DNA of 64,000 nt from Actinoplanes sichuanensis (GTDB lineage Bacteria; Actinomycetota; Actinomycetes; Mycobacteriales; Micromonosporaceae). Shown here piece by piece: positions 1 through 6,577 of this stretch. How positions within the stretch are numbered: the stretch's first letter is position 1; the number at the start of each line of letters is the position of its first letter. The notes below the pieces were generated by a model. It was not told where the DNA came from. It was given only the letters and a program-made list of their open reading frames with translations, and did no database searches. The stretch lies in assembly GCF_033097365.1 (NCBI RefSeq), contig NZ_AP028461.1, forward strand, positions 10,195,501-10,259,500, given 5' to 3'. The translations under genes were made by a program, and so were the position numbers.

Positions 1-1
1 C

Positions 2-958
2 TGCTTCTCGGTGGCGGCCGGGGCGCCGCTGCCGATCGGCGCCGACGTCGTCGTCCCGGTCCACTGGACCGATCAGGGCATGGCCGCGGTGGAGATCCTG
101 CACGCCCCGAAACGCGGCTCCGGGGTTCGGCGGGCCGGTGAGGAGGTCGCCGTCGGGCAGCTCCTCGCCGCCGCCGGCTCCTACGTCACCCCGCCGACCG
201 TGGCCCTGTTCGCCGCCGCCGGGATCGGGCACGTGATGGTCCGGCCCAGCCCACGGGTGGTGGTCGTGGCCACCGGCGACGAGCTCGTCGACGTGGGCCG
301 ACCCAGCCAGCCCGGCCAGGTCGTCGACGCCAACTCGCACGCCCTCACGGCGGCCGCGGTGGAGGCGGGCGCGCTGGCGTACCGGATCGGCATCTGTGAC
401 GACGACCCGGAAGGGCTGCGTGGCCTGCTGGAAGACCAGACGCTGCGCGCCGACCTGATCATCACCACCGGTGGCACCGGCACCGGACCCGGCGACATGC
501 TGCGCCGGGTGCTGTCCCGGCCCGGCTCCGGCCGCGGCACCGTCGAGTTCACCGACGTGGCCCTCTGCCCCGGCACCGCGCTCGGCTTCGGCACGGTCGG
601 CGGCGAGGAGGTCCCCGTGGTGTGCCTGCCCGGCGAGCCCGGCGCCGCGCTCATCGGGTTCGAGGTGCTGGCCCGGCCGGTGATCCAGTTGCTCGCCGGG
701 GCGGAACCGGTCTTCCGGCCCGGGATCAAGGCACACCTGCTGGAGACGGTGTCGTCGCCGGGCGGTCTGCGCGAGTTCCGGCCCGCCTACGTGGCAGAAC
801 GCCGGGGTGGTGGTTACACGGTGCAGCCGCTCGCCGGTGGGCCGTACACTCTGTCCGGTTTGGCCGAGGCGAACGGCCTGCTGGTGCTCGGCGAACGGGT
901 CACCACAGCGGCCGCCGGCTCGACCGTCGACGTTCTGCTGCTCGACCGGAGGCGATAG
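2..958 (+). CDS. Gephyrin-like molybdopterin molybdotransferase (Glp/MoeA family), 5' end outside window
   Basis: The reading frame is open from the first bases of the window, so the N-terminal domain is missing. What remains carries MoeA-family marks: an AGAPLPIGADVVVP segment near the left edge, a TTGGTGTGPGD molybdopterin-binding loop at about residue 155, and PGEPGAALIGFE at about residue 208, followed by the C-terminal beta domain. MoeA enzymes insert molybdate into molybdopterin. The neighbourhood, with an acetyltransferase and then a GlpR/SepX-like membrane protein, matches the actinobacterial locus in which the MoeA paralogue Glp acts in cell division, so a cytoskeletal role is as likely as an enzymatic one. 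The TAG stop touches the ATG of the next gene, suggesting coupled translation. The family call is firm; Glp versus true MoeA is inference from context. Confidence 0.88.
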   Translation, partial: CFSVAAGAPLPIGADVVVPVHWTDQGMAAVEILHAPKRGSGVRRAGEEVAVGQLLAAAGSYVTPPTVALFAAAGIGHVMVRPSPRVVVVATGDELVDVGRPSQPGQVVDANSHALTAAAVEAGALAYRIGICDDDPEGLRGLLEDQTLRADLIITTGGTGTGPGDMLRRVLSRPGSGRGTVEFTDVALCPGTALGFGTVGGEEVPVVCLPGEPGAALIGFEVLARPVIQLLAGAEPVFRPGIKAHLLETVSSPGGLREFRPAYVAERRGGGYTVQPLAGGPYTLSGLAEANGLLVLGERVTTAAAGSTVDVLLLDRRR

Positions 959-1597
959 ATGCTCGGGGCCACCACACCCGGCTGGCCCGCTGTGCTGTCG
1001 GACGGGGCGGTGCTGCTCCGGCCGTACAAACGCGGAGACGCCCGGGCCTGGTCCGAGGTGCGGATCGCCAACCAGGCCTGGCTGGCCCCGTGGGAGTCGG
1101 CGCCGCCCGGCCCGTGGGCCGAGATGAACTCGCCACGCACCTACGGCTACGTCTACCGCGACATGAAACGGGCCGCCCGCAACGGCGACAGCATGCCGTT
1201 CGCCGTCTGCCTCGTCGAGAACGGCCGGGAACGCCTCGTCGGGCACGTCAACCTGGGCAACATCGTGCGGCGGGCGTTCGCGTCGGCGTACGCCGGCTAC
1301 TGGGTCGACCACCGGGTCGCCGGCCGGGGGGTGATCCCGACCGCGCTGGCGCTCGCCGTCGACCACGCCTTCGGGCCGGGCGGGCTGCACCGGATAGAGG
1401 TCAACATCCGGCCGGAGAACGGGCCGAGCCGCCGGGTCGTCGAGAAGCTGGGTTTCCGCGAGGAGGCGTACCACCAGCGCTACATGCACATCGACGGCGG
1501 TTGGCGCGACCACCTCGGCTACGCGATGACCAGCGAAGAGGTCGCCGGCGAGGGAGGCCTGCTGGCGCGCTGGCGCCGCATCCGCACCAGTTCATGA
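959..1597 (+). CDS. RimJ-type GNAT N-acetyltransferase
   Basis: A 212-residue GNAT protein. Visible family marks are the early LSDGAVLLRPYKRGDA strand, YAGYWVDHRVAGRGV (acetyl-CoA binding motif A) at about residue 120, and NIRPENGPSRRVVEKLGF (motif B) at about residue 150. These match RimJ/RimL enzymes that acetylate N-termini of ribosomal and other proteins. The substrate cannot be read from sequence. The ATG directly abuts the stop codon of the upstream Glp/MoeA gene, so the two are co-translated. The same gene sits between Glp and GlpR in other actinobacteria, which hints at a link to that division module, but this is inference. Confidence 0.85.
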   Translation: MLGATTPGWPAVLSDGAVLLRPYKRGDARAWSEVRIANQAWLAPWESAPPGPWAEMNSPRTYGYVYRDMKRAARNGDSMPFAVCLVENGRERLVGHVNLGNIVRRAFASAYAGYWVDHRVAGRGVIPTALALAVDHAFGPGGLHRIEVNIRPENGPSRRVVEKLGFREEAYHQRYMHIDGGWRDHLGYAMTSEEVAGEGGLLARWRRIRTSS

Positions 1598-1709
1598 TCG
1601 GTAACGTCGCAACGCTACCGGCGCGGCGCGCGAAATATCACGGCTACCGCCCGTAACCTCGCATTCGTCGTGTCATTCCACGTGTCATTCGTCGTGGCGG
1701 ATCGGAGCG

Positions 1710-2474
1710 GTGACGGTGCCGACCTCGGTGCTCCTCGCCGTCCTCGCCGCGGCGGGCCTGCTCGCTCTCGCCCCGGCGCTGGTACGCCGGTACGACGCCA
1801 CCGAGCGGCTCGCCGCGGAACGGGCGTCCTCGACGGCGCGGGTGCTACAGCGCCGCCGCCGTCTCCGAACCGTGCCCGGACGCCGACCGATCAACCCCGC
1901 CCGCCAGGTCACGGTTACGGTCCCCGCCCCAACGAGTGATCCGGTGACGCCACCGGAGCGCCGCCTCCGCCTGGTCACCGGCAGGCGCCCGACCCGCCGC
2001 ACCCCGCCGCGCCGGGGCGCCCCCGCGGTGGTCCGGCGCCGCCGTGTCTTCGCCGCGCTCGTCCTGCTCAACGCCATCGAGCTGGTCGGCGTGGTAGCGG
2101 TCGGGCCCGGCTTCTGGATCAGCTTCGCGGTCACCGGCAGTCTGCTCGGGCTGTACCTCGTACACCTGCGCAACCGTGCCATCGCCGACCGCCGCCGCCG
2201 TCGGATCCAGGCCCGCGAATCGGCCTGGCTCGCCGCCCGCCAGGCCGAGGTCCGCCGCGAACAGGCCCGCCGCGCCGCCGCCCGCCGCGAGGCCCAGCGC
2301 CGCCTGGCCGCCCAACGCGAAGCGGTCCGGCGCGCGGCGATGGGCCTCGACCGGGAGCCCTCCGACCTGCCCCTGCCGGCTGCGGCCAACGGCGGCTCGG
2401 TCTCCTATCGGCGGCGAGGCGGTCTGCGCGGTCGTCCTTACGAGGCCGGCGGGCGTCGGCACAACGCCTCTTAG
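1710..2474 (+). CDS. GlpR/SepX-like division membrane protein
   Basis: A 254-residue membrane protein. The N-terminus is one transmembrane helix (about residues 5-23, Leu/Ala-rich), followed by a basic stretch of about 85 residues, then two helices (about residues 113-150, VFAALVLLNAIELVG and an ISFAVTGSLLGLYLV stretch) and a long Ala/Arg/Glu-rich, probably coiled-coil tail. The arrangement and the position two genes after a Glp/MoeA gene fit the SepX/GlpR proteins that act in the divisome of Streptomyces and as membrane receptor of Glp in Corynebacterium. A GGAG at 1704-1707 also suits a GTG at 1716, so the true start may be two codons downstream. Sequence similarity of this family is low; the call rests on topology and neighbours. 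Confidence 0.62.
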   Translation: MTVPTSVLLAVLAAAGLLALAPALVRRYDATERLAAERASSTARVLQRRRRLRTVPGRRPINPARQVTVTVPAPTSDPVTPPERRLRLVTGRRPTRRTPPRRGAPAVVRRRRVFAALVLLNAIELVGVVAVGPGFWISFAVTGSLLGLYLVHLRNRAIADRRRRRIQARESAWLAARQAEVRREQARRAAARREAQRRLAAQREAVRRAAMGLDREPSDLPLPAAANGGSVSYRRRGGLRGRPYEAGGRRHNAS

Positions 2475-2575
2475 GGGGTACGGCCAGCCCGCACCCGCCA
2501 TGTTCCGGCCGTCCCGTAGCTCCCGGGGCGACGCAGGCGACAGTCCCGGCCACCAGGGCACCATCCGGGCTGTTG

Positions 2576-2599
2576 CCCTCCCGGACGTTGTTGGGAGGG
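2576..2599 (+). terminator. Hairpin after the GlpR-like gene
   Basis: CCCTCCC (2576-2582) pairs with GGGAGGG (2593-2599) around a 10-base loop. There is no U-tract, so it is only a possible terminator between the GlpR-like gene and tRNA-Ala. Confidence 0.3.
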
Positions 2600-2673
2600 G
2601 TGGTTCGCGAAGGGGCGAGATGACCTGTTAGCCTTTCAACGGTTCCAAGGTGACGCGGTCACCGGAAGACCAA

Positions 2674-2747
2674 GGGGCTGTGGCGCAGTCTGGTAGCGCA
2701 CCTCGTTCGCATCGAGGGGGTCTGGGGTTCAAATCCCCACAGCTCCA
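2674..2747 (+). tRNA. tRNA-Ala (anticodon CGC)
   Basis: A complete cloverleaf: acceptor GGGGCTG/CAGCTCC (2674-2680 with 2740-2746), D stem GCGC/GCGC, anticodon stem CCTCG/CGAGG with loop TTCGCAT, and T stem TGGGG/CCCCA. The acceptor has the G3:U70 pair (G2676 with T2744) that marks alanine tRNAs, confirming the CGC anticodon assignment (GCG codons). The 3' CCA is not encoded. Confidence 0.96.
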
Positions 2748-2757
2748 CCCAACATTG

Positions 2758-2790
2758 AAACGCCTGGACTTCGGTCTGGGCGTTTTTGTT
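2758..2790 (+). terminator. Rho-independent terminator after tRNA-Ala
   Basis: AACGCC (2759-2764) pairs with GGCGTT (2779-2784), extended by GAC/GTC around a TTCG tetraloop, and is followed by a T-rich tail (TTTTTGTTTT). This is a canonical intrinsic terminator for the tRNA transcript. Confidence 0.85.
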
Positions 2791-2809
2791 TTCGGCCGTA
2801 AACCGGAGG

Positions 2810-2847
2810 CTGTTCAGTTCTTGGTGGTGTTCAAATAGACTGAACAG
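2810..2847 (+). promoter_or_regulatory. Promoter and inverted-repeat operator of the AbiE-like module
   Basis: CTGTTCAGT (2810-2818) and ACTGAACAG (2839-2847) are perfect 9-bp inverted repeats. The left arm covers a candidate -35 (TTCAGT, 2813-2818); the right arm overlaps a candidate -10 (TAGACT, 2836-2841) with a 17-bp spacer. The GTG start at 2849 lies 7 bases after the -10, giving a leaderless mRNA. AbiEi antitoxins are known to repress their own promoter through inverted repeats, so this is the expected operator. Site binding is inference. Confidence 0.72.
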
Positions 2848-2848
2848 C

Positions 2849-3895
2849 GTGAAAAGCCGAACACCCGTGACGTCCGGCGAGGTGGAGCGGCTTCTGGAGC
2901 CCGCCCGGGAGCATCTGCGCCAGTTCGGCATCAGTCTCGCGATTACATCCTCCAGCATCGATCCGGACGGTCGTGCGAACGCTGTGATCGAGCTGTCGAG
3001 GGGTGGCGCCACCAGCACGTATGTGGTTGGGATCGCTCGCTCGATGACATTGACCTCGTTGGCTCAGGGCATGCCATCCGGCGACCGGCCGCTCCTGGTC
3101 GTCGGTGACCGCATCAGTCGTCGCAGTGCTGAGGCCTTCCGCGAGGCGAACGTGCAGTTCCTGGATGCTCTGGGTAACGCGTACATCACGTTCGACGGTG
3201 TGCTCATCGATGTGCGGGGCCGCGCCGCGTCTGCGGATGAACAGAGCCCGAGCCGTTCGGATCTGGCTGTCTCGCGTCCGTCGAATCTCTTCAGCCGAGT
3301 CCGGGCTCAGGTCATCCTGGCGCTGCTCGCCTGGCCGGACCTGGCCGGTCAACGGCAGCGGGACATCGCGGCGGCCGCCGGGACCTCACTTGGGCAGACT
3401 CATGATGTGCTGACCCGGCTCGGCGAAGCCGGCTACCTGGCGGGGTCCGCTGTGAGCCCGGCCCGATTCGGCGAGCTGCTCGATCTCTGGACCGCGGCCT
3501 ATCCGACCGGCCTCGGCCCGCACCTTCAGGTCGCACGATTCTCCGGCGACCCCAGCCGCCCGTTCGTACGTGAGCAGGCCGCATACCTCAGCGGTGAGGC
3601 GGCCGAAGGTGTGGACATCGTGCGCCCGGCGACGCTGACCGTCTACGTGGATTCGTGGGACCCGAAACTGGCCATAGCCAATCGTTGGACCAGGAACCCG
3701 GATCGTGTTGACAACATCTTCGTGCGCCGCAAGTTCTGGACGTCGCCACGTTCGACCGAGGAGCTGTCGGCGGCGAAAGCGGGGAATGCGCCGTGGCCCC
3801 TGGTCTATGCCGACCTGATGGCCGCCGGAGATGCCCGTCTGGTGCAGGTGGCAAGAACGTGGAGGGACGATCATGCTGGATCTGGGCCGAGCTGA
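2849..3895 (+). CDS. AbiEi-family type IV antitoxin (winged-helix repressor)
   Basis: A 348-residue protein preceding a nucleotidyltransferase-like gene with which it overlaps by 23 bp. Residues about 80-115 (LLVVGDRISRRSAEAF ... NVQFLDALGNAYI) resemble the AbiEi domain, and about residues 165-200 form a winged helix-turn-helix (RQRDIAAAAGTSLGQ ... LTRLGEAGYL). The C-terminal part probably counteracts the toxin. In type IV systems the antitoxin represses the operon and neutralises the effect of the toxin without binding it. The GTG at 2849 is chosen because a good -10 lies 7 bases upstream; a longer frame to 2786 would run back over the terminator and operator. Codon bias is a little less extreme than in the flanking housekeeping genes, in line with horizontal transfer. 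Confidence 0.74.
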   Translation: MKSRTPVTSGEVERLLEPAREHLRQFGISLAITSSSIDPDGRANAVIELSRGGATSTYVVGIARSMTLTSLAQGMPSGDRPLLVVGDRISRRSAEAFREANVQFLDALGNAYITFDGVLIDVRGRAASADEQSPSRSDLAVSRPSNLFSRVRAQVILALLAWPDLAGQRQRDIAAAAGTSLGQTHDVLTRLGEAGYLAGSAVSPARFGELLDLWTAAYPTGLGPHLQVARFSGDPSRPFVREQAAYLSGEAAEGVDIVRPATLTVYVDSWDPKLAIANRWTRNPDRVDNIFVRRKFWTSPRSTEELSAAKAGNAPWPLVYADLMAAGDARLVQVARTWRDDHAGSGPS

Positions 3896-4709
3896 TCCGT
3901 CGCTGCTTCACCTGGTCGACGGGGTGATGACCGAGCTCCTGGCGAAGTCCGCGCGGCTGCGCCCGAGCGAGGTCCTACTGGTCGGGGCGCACTGCCGGGA
4001 CATTCTGCAGAGTGCGTTCGGCCACGAGTTCCCGCTACGTGCCACGTCCGATATCGACCTCGGGCTCGCGATGGCGAACTGGGCCGCGTACGACGAACTG
4101 GTCGGGAATCTCCGGCCGGCCGGAAACACCGGGATCCGCTTTCAGGTCGCGCAGACGGTCGCCGACCTGATGCCGTTCGGGCCGGTGGAGAATCCGCCGG
4201 GGACGGTCGTGCCCGCGACTCGCCGGGAACCGATCAGTGTGTGGGGCTTCAGCGAGGTCTTCGCGGTCGCTCACCCGTTGGAGTTGCCGTCCGCGGGGAC
4301 CATCCGGATTCCCAGCGCGGCCGGGTATGCCGCCTTGAAACTCGTCGCGTGGCTGGATCGCAGCGCATACGGCGAGTACAAGGACGCTTCCGATATCGCC
4401 ACCGTCATGTACTGGTACTCGACGGCACCCGCTGTCGAGACCTACGTCTATGAGACAGAGCGCGGCCAGGATCTGCTCGTTGCGGAGGATCTGGACAGTA
4501 CGGCCGCGGCGGTTCGGATGCTCGGTGAGGAGATTGCGGGCATCGTCGGCGCCACACGTGTGTCCGAGATAGCCGGTCGCTGGCCGGGGGTGCCTGGCGA
4601 GATCCTGATTCGGCACATGAACGTCACGAACGCTTCCGGCTGGTCGGACGACCCGCGTCGACGCGCGACCCTGCTCTATGCGATGGCGCGTGGCTTGGGG
4701 GTCGGTTGA
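3873..4709 (+). CDS. AbiEii-like nucleotidyltransferase toxin
   Basis: A 278-residue protein with a nucleotidyltransferase-fold signature: LLVGAHCRD at about residue 38 and TSDIDLGL at about residue 58, giving the paired acidic residues of the catalytic core, then KLVAWLDR and KDASDI further on, as in AbiEii/MenA-type enzymes. These toxins are thought to transfer nucleotides to tRNA or another target and cause abortive infection or growth arrest; the target here is unknown. ATG at 3873 has a strong Shine-Dalgarno (GGAGGGA, 3861-3867) inside the antitoxin gene and the genes overlap by 23 bp, typical of a toxin translated after its antitoxin. The classic GG/S motif of AbiEii is altered to VGAH, so it may be a divergent branch. 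Confidence 0.7.
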   Translation: MLDLGRADPSLLHLVDGVMTELLAKSARLRPSEVLLVGAHCRDILQSAFGHEFPLRATSDIDLGLAMANWAAYDELVGNLRPAGNTGIRFQVAQTVADLMPFGPVENPPGTVVPATRREPISVWGFSEVFAVAHPLELPSAGTIRIPSAAGYAALKLVAWLDRSAYGEYKDASDIATVMYWYSTAPAVETYVYETERGQDLLVAEDLDSTAAAVRMLGEEIAGIVGATRVSEIAGRWPGVPGEILIRHMNVTNASGWSDDPRRRATLLYAMARGLGVG

Positions 4710-4732
4710 TCACGATGTTCGGTTTTCAGGCC

Positions 4733-4768
4733 TGTTCAGTTTTTCTGAACGGCGCGGAAAACTGAACA
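4733..4768. promoter_or_regulatory. Second copy of the AbiE operator inverted repeat
   Basis: TGTTCAGTTTT (4733-4743) and AAAACTGAACA (4758-4768) are perfect 11-bp inverted repeats sharing the TGTTCAGT/ACTGAACA core with the operator at 2810-2847. An extra half-site CTGAAC lies between them (4745-4750). The repeat lies just after the toxin stop and just before the promoter of the following lipoprotein gene, so the antitoxin may also control that gene, or the repeats may bound a mobile unit. Confidence 0.65.
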
Positions 4769-4794
4769 ACGGCTGGCGGCGGTGTGGCGGGTCC

Positions 4795-4800
4795 TACGCT
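4795..4800 (+). promoter_or_regulatory. Candidate -10 of the lipoprotein gene
   Basis: TACGCT lies 7 bases upstream of the GTG at 4808, the spacing seen for leaderless genes throughout this window. Confidence 0.5.
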
Positions 4801-4807
4801 GGCGATC

Positions 4808-5251
4808 GTGCGCTTGAGTGCCGTACTCCTCGTGATGGTTTTGGGATTGACCGGCTGTGGGCCGTCCGGGGAGCAGATGGGCGTGCCCACCGGATCGCCT
4901 GTCGTGTTGTCTCCGGAGGAGACCGCGGCTACCGCGGCCGTTCAGAACATCGTCGCCGACGCGCAGTTGCTCGATCCGGAGAATCCGCTGCGTCGTGAGG
5001 ATCCGAAGTCCGAGTGGAAAGCCGGCGGGTACCGGCTCATCGTGTCCTGCTCCGGTAACGGCGTTCTGCGGGTGGGGTTTCGGATCGGTGCGGCGCTGGT
5101 GGAGCAGGATCTGCGGGCCTGTGCGCCGGCCGGTGGGTTCGGGGCGCTTGATCTGGAGATTCCCGCAGACGCCGAGGGGCATTCGGTCGAGGTGACCGCG
5201 GTCGACGACGCGAACGGAGCCGTCGCCTACGCCGTCCGCCGGAAGAAATGA
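4808..5251 (+). CDS. Predicted lipoprotein, unknown function
   Basis: A 147-residue protein beginning with a short lipoprotein signal: MRLSAVLLVMVLGLTGC, with the lipobox LTGC placing the lipidated cysteine at residue 17. The mature part has no domain I recognise; it includes a cysteine pair (VSCSGNG and LRACAPAG) that could form a disulfide, and a compact beta-rich pattern. Start 4808 rather than the in-frame GTG at 4784 is chosen because it gives a standard signal peptide and has a -10 seven bases upstream. It directly follows the second copy of the AbiE-type inverted repeat and its stop overlaps an upstream start option of the next gene by 4 bp. Confidence 0.68.
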   Translation: MRLSAVLLVMVLGLTGCGPSGEQMGVPTGSPVVLSPEETAATAAVQNIVADAQLLDPENPLRREDPKSEWKAGGYRLIVSCSGNGVLRVGFRIGAALVEQDLRACAPAGGFGALDLEIPADAEGHSVEVTAVDDANGAVAYAVRRKK

Positions 5252-5253
5252 CG

Positions 5254-5275
5254 CGTGTGCACGTTCATGCACACG
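5254..5275. promoter_or_regulatory. Dyad upstream of the short HTH gene
   Basis: CGTGTGCA (5254-5261) and TGCACACG (5268-5275) are perfect 8-bp inverted repeats with a 6-base spacer, ending 11 bp before the ATG at 5287. This is a plausible operator for the HTH protein itself. Confidence 0.45.
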
Positions 5276-5286
5276 GTGGGGGCGCG

Positions 5287-5496
5287 ATGATAATCGCCAA
5301 CGCGCGCGATCTGGGTCTGGCCGTCCGTCAGGCCAGACAGGATCAGGGCCGGACCCAGGCCGAGGTCGCCGCTGCGGCCCGGGTCAGCCTCCGCTGGCTG
5401 CTGGGGGACGCCGTGCCTGAGGCGGTCGGCATCATCGAACAGGGCGATGGCGGGAAGCTGACGCTCGCCAGCGAAGCCGCGGTGGCGCGGGGCTAA
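5287..5496 (+). CDS. Short XRE-type HTH protein, possibly degraded HipB-like
   Basis: About 69 residues. The N-terminal half (NARDLGLAVRQARQDQG, then AEVAAAARVSLRWL) reads as the first helices and recognition helix of an XRE/HipB-like DNA-binding domain. After SLRWL the usual continuation is replaced by an unfamiliar sequence, so the domain looks incomplete. Neither of the other two frames restores a normal C-terminus, so a simple frameshift does not explain it. An in-frame ATG at 5248 overlaps the lipoprotein stop (ATGA) and would put a 22-bp palindrome inside the gene; ATG 5287 fits family N-termini better. It overlaps the stop of the convergent acetyltransferase by 4 bp. It may be a remnant of a HipBA-type locus. 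Confidence 0.45.
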   Translation: MIIANARDLGLAVRQARQDQGRTQAEVAAAARVSLRWLLGDAVPEAVGIIEQGDGGKLTLASEAAVARG

Positions 5497-5948
5497 CCGA
5501 GGTCGCGGACCGCGACGGTCTCGCCGTCGGCTATCTCGCCGGTGGGGCGGAAGCCGAGGCGGGCGTAGAACGGCGCCGGGCCGCCCTCGCGCTCGTGATA
5601 GGTGACGTACGCCTGTGTGCCGCCCCGGGCCCGGATCTCGGCGCAGACCGCCTCGACGGCGAAGGAACCGTAACCGCTGCCCTGGTGTCCGGCGGCGATG
5701 TTGAGGCGCCACAGGCCGGAGCGCCGGTCGGGGTCGTCCGGGGTGGTCCACGGGATGTCGAGGAAGGCCATCACGAAACCGACCAGTTCGTCGCCGTCGT
5801 AGATGAGGCGCGGCCAGGCCTGCTCGCCGAAGACGTACGCCTCGGCCAGCGATTTCACGACGGGTGCGACGAGGTCGGCCTGGTCGGGCCGGACCGAGAT
5901 CTCCAGGGCCGCCTCGTAGTTGCGGGGATCGATCGTCCGCAGTTCCAT
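5493..5948 (-). CDS. GNAT N-acetyltransferase
   Basis: A 151-residue single-domain GNAT protein, close to the usual family length. Marks are ELRTIDPRNYEAAL at the N-terminus, LWRLNIAAGHQGSGYGSFAVEA with the acetyl-CoA pyrophosphate loop (Q-G-S-G-Y-G) at about residue 90, and a C-terminal FYARLGFRPTGE motif. This resembles small acetyltransferases acting on polyamines, drugs or amino acids; the substrate is not readable. It lies 9 bp downstream of the DUF2199 gene on the same strand, so the two are probably co-transcribed. Confidence 0.78.
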   Translation of the reverse strand: MELRTIDPRNYEAALEISVRPDQADLVAPVVKSLAEAYVFGEQAWPRLIYDGDELVGFVMAFLDIPWTTPDDPDRRSGLWRLNIAAGHQGSGYGSFAVEAVCAEIRARGGTQAYVTYHEREGGPAPFYARLGFRPTGEIADGETVAVRDLG

Positions 5949-5957
5949 TCGAGCAGG

Positions 5958-6461
5958 TTAGCGGTGCAGGTGGAACGAGGCGATCTCCTCCACTCGGGCC
6001 CGGGTGACGCCGGCCAATTGTTCGACGGCGAGCGGGTGCCCGGTGGGTTCGAGCTCGATGTACGGCAGCTGTCCCACGGCTCGGGTGTGCACGTTCGTCC
6101 GCAGGTTGAGCGTCGATGGCTCGTACCCCGCGATGATGTTGGAAAGCCAGCCGAAGTAGGGCGGCTCCGTTTCGCGGCCGGGCTGCTCCCACACGTCGAC
6201 GGCGCGGGTGAAGCTGGGCCGGCTCAGGGACACCCACATGCTGTACGTGAAGATGTCACCGGTGTCCCACACGGGCAGTTCGATCAGGCCGCGGACGAAG
6301 AACTGTTCGCCGGAGATGACGCAGATGTCGGCGTCCAGCAGGCAGCCCTCCTGTCCGGCCATCTCCGGCTGCCAGTAGTCCGGCGCCGGGGCGGCGAAAC
6401 TGAGCGGAGGCCCGTCGTGTGAGGCCCCGCACGTGCCGCAGGCGAACTGCTCGGTGCTCAT
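5958..6461 (-). CDS. DUF2199 family protein
   Basis: A 167-residue protein with the DUF2199 pattern: an N-terminal zinc-ribbon-like CGTCGASH, FFVRGLIELPVWD at about residue 55, and YSMWVSLSRPSF at about residue 72. No biochemical role is established for the family. The ATG at 6461 is the first in frame. It is followed after 9 bp by the acetyltransferase gene, with which it probably forms a two-gene operon. Confidence 0.75.
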   Translation of the reverse strand: MSTEQFACGTCGASHDGPPLSFAAPAPDYWQPEMAGQEGCLLDADICVISGEQFFVRGLIELPVWDTGDIFTYSMWVSLSRPSFTRAVDVWEQPGRETEPPYFGWLSNIIAGYEPSTLNLRTNVHTRAVGQLPYIELEPTGHPLAVEQLAGVTRARVEEIASFHLHR

Positions 6462-6577
6462 GGCCGCGAAGCATATCCGCTCGTCAGGAGCCTGCGGGCA
6501 CCGCCAGTTCCGGGAGAAACGCGAAAATTGCTACTTTTGGGTGGTACCTCTGAAGCAAGTCTCGGAGGTGACGCCCC

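Noticed and set aside
2674..5496. Integrative element at tRNA-Ala
   Set aside because: No integrase gene and no repeat of the tRNA 3' end downstream were found; the island boundary at the tRNA may be chance.
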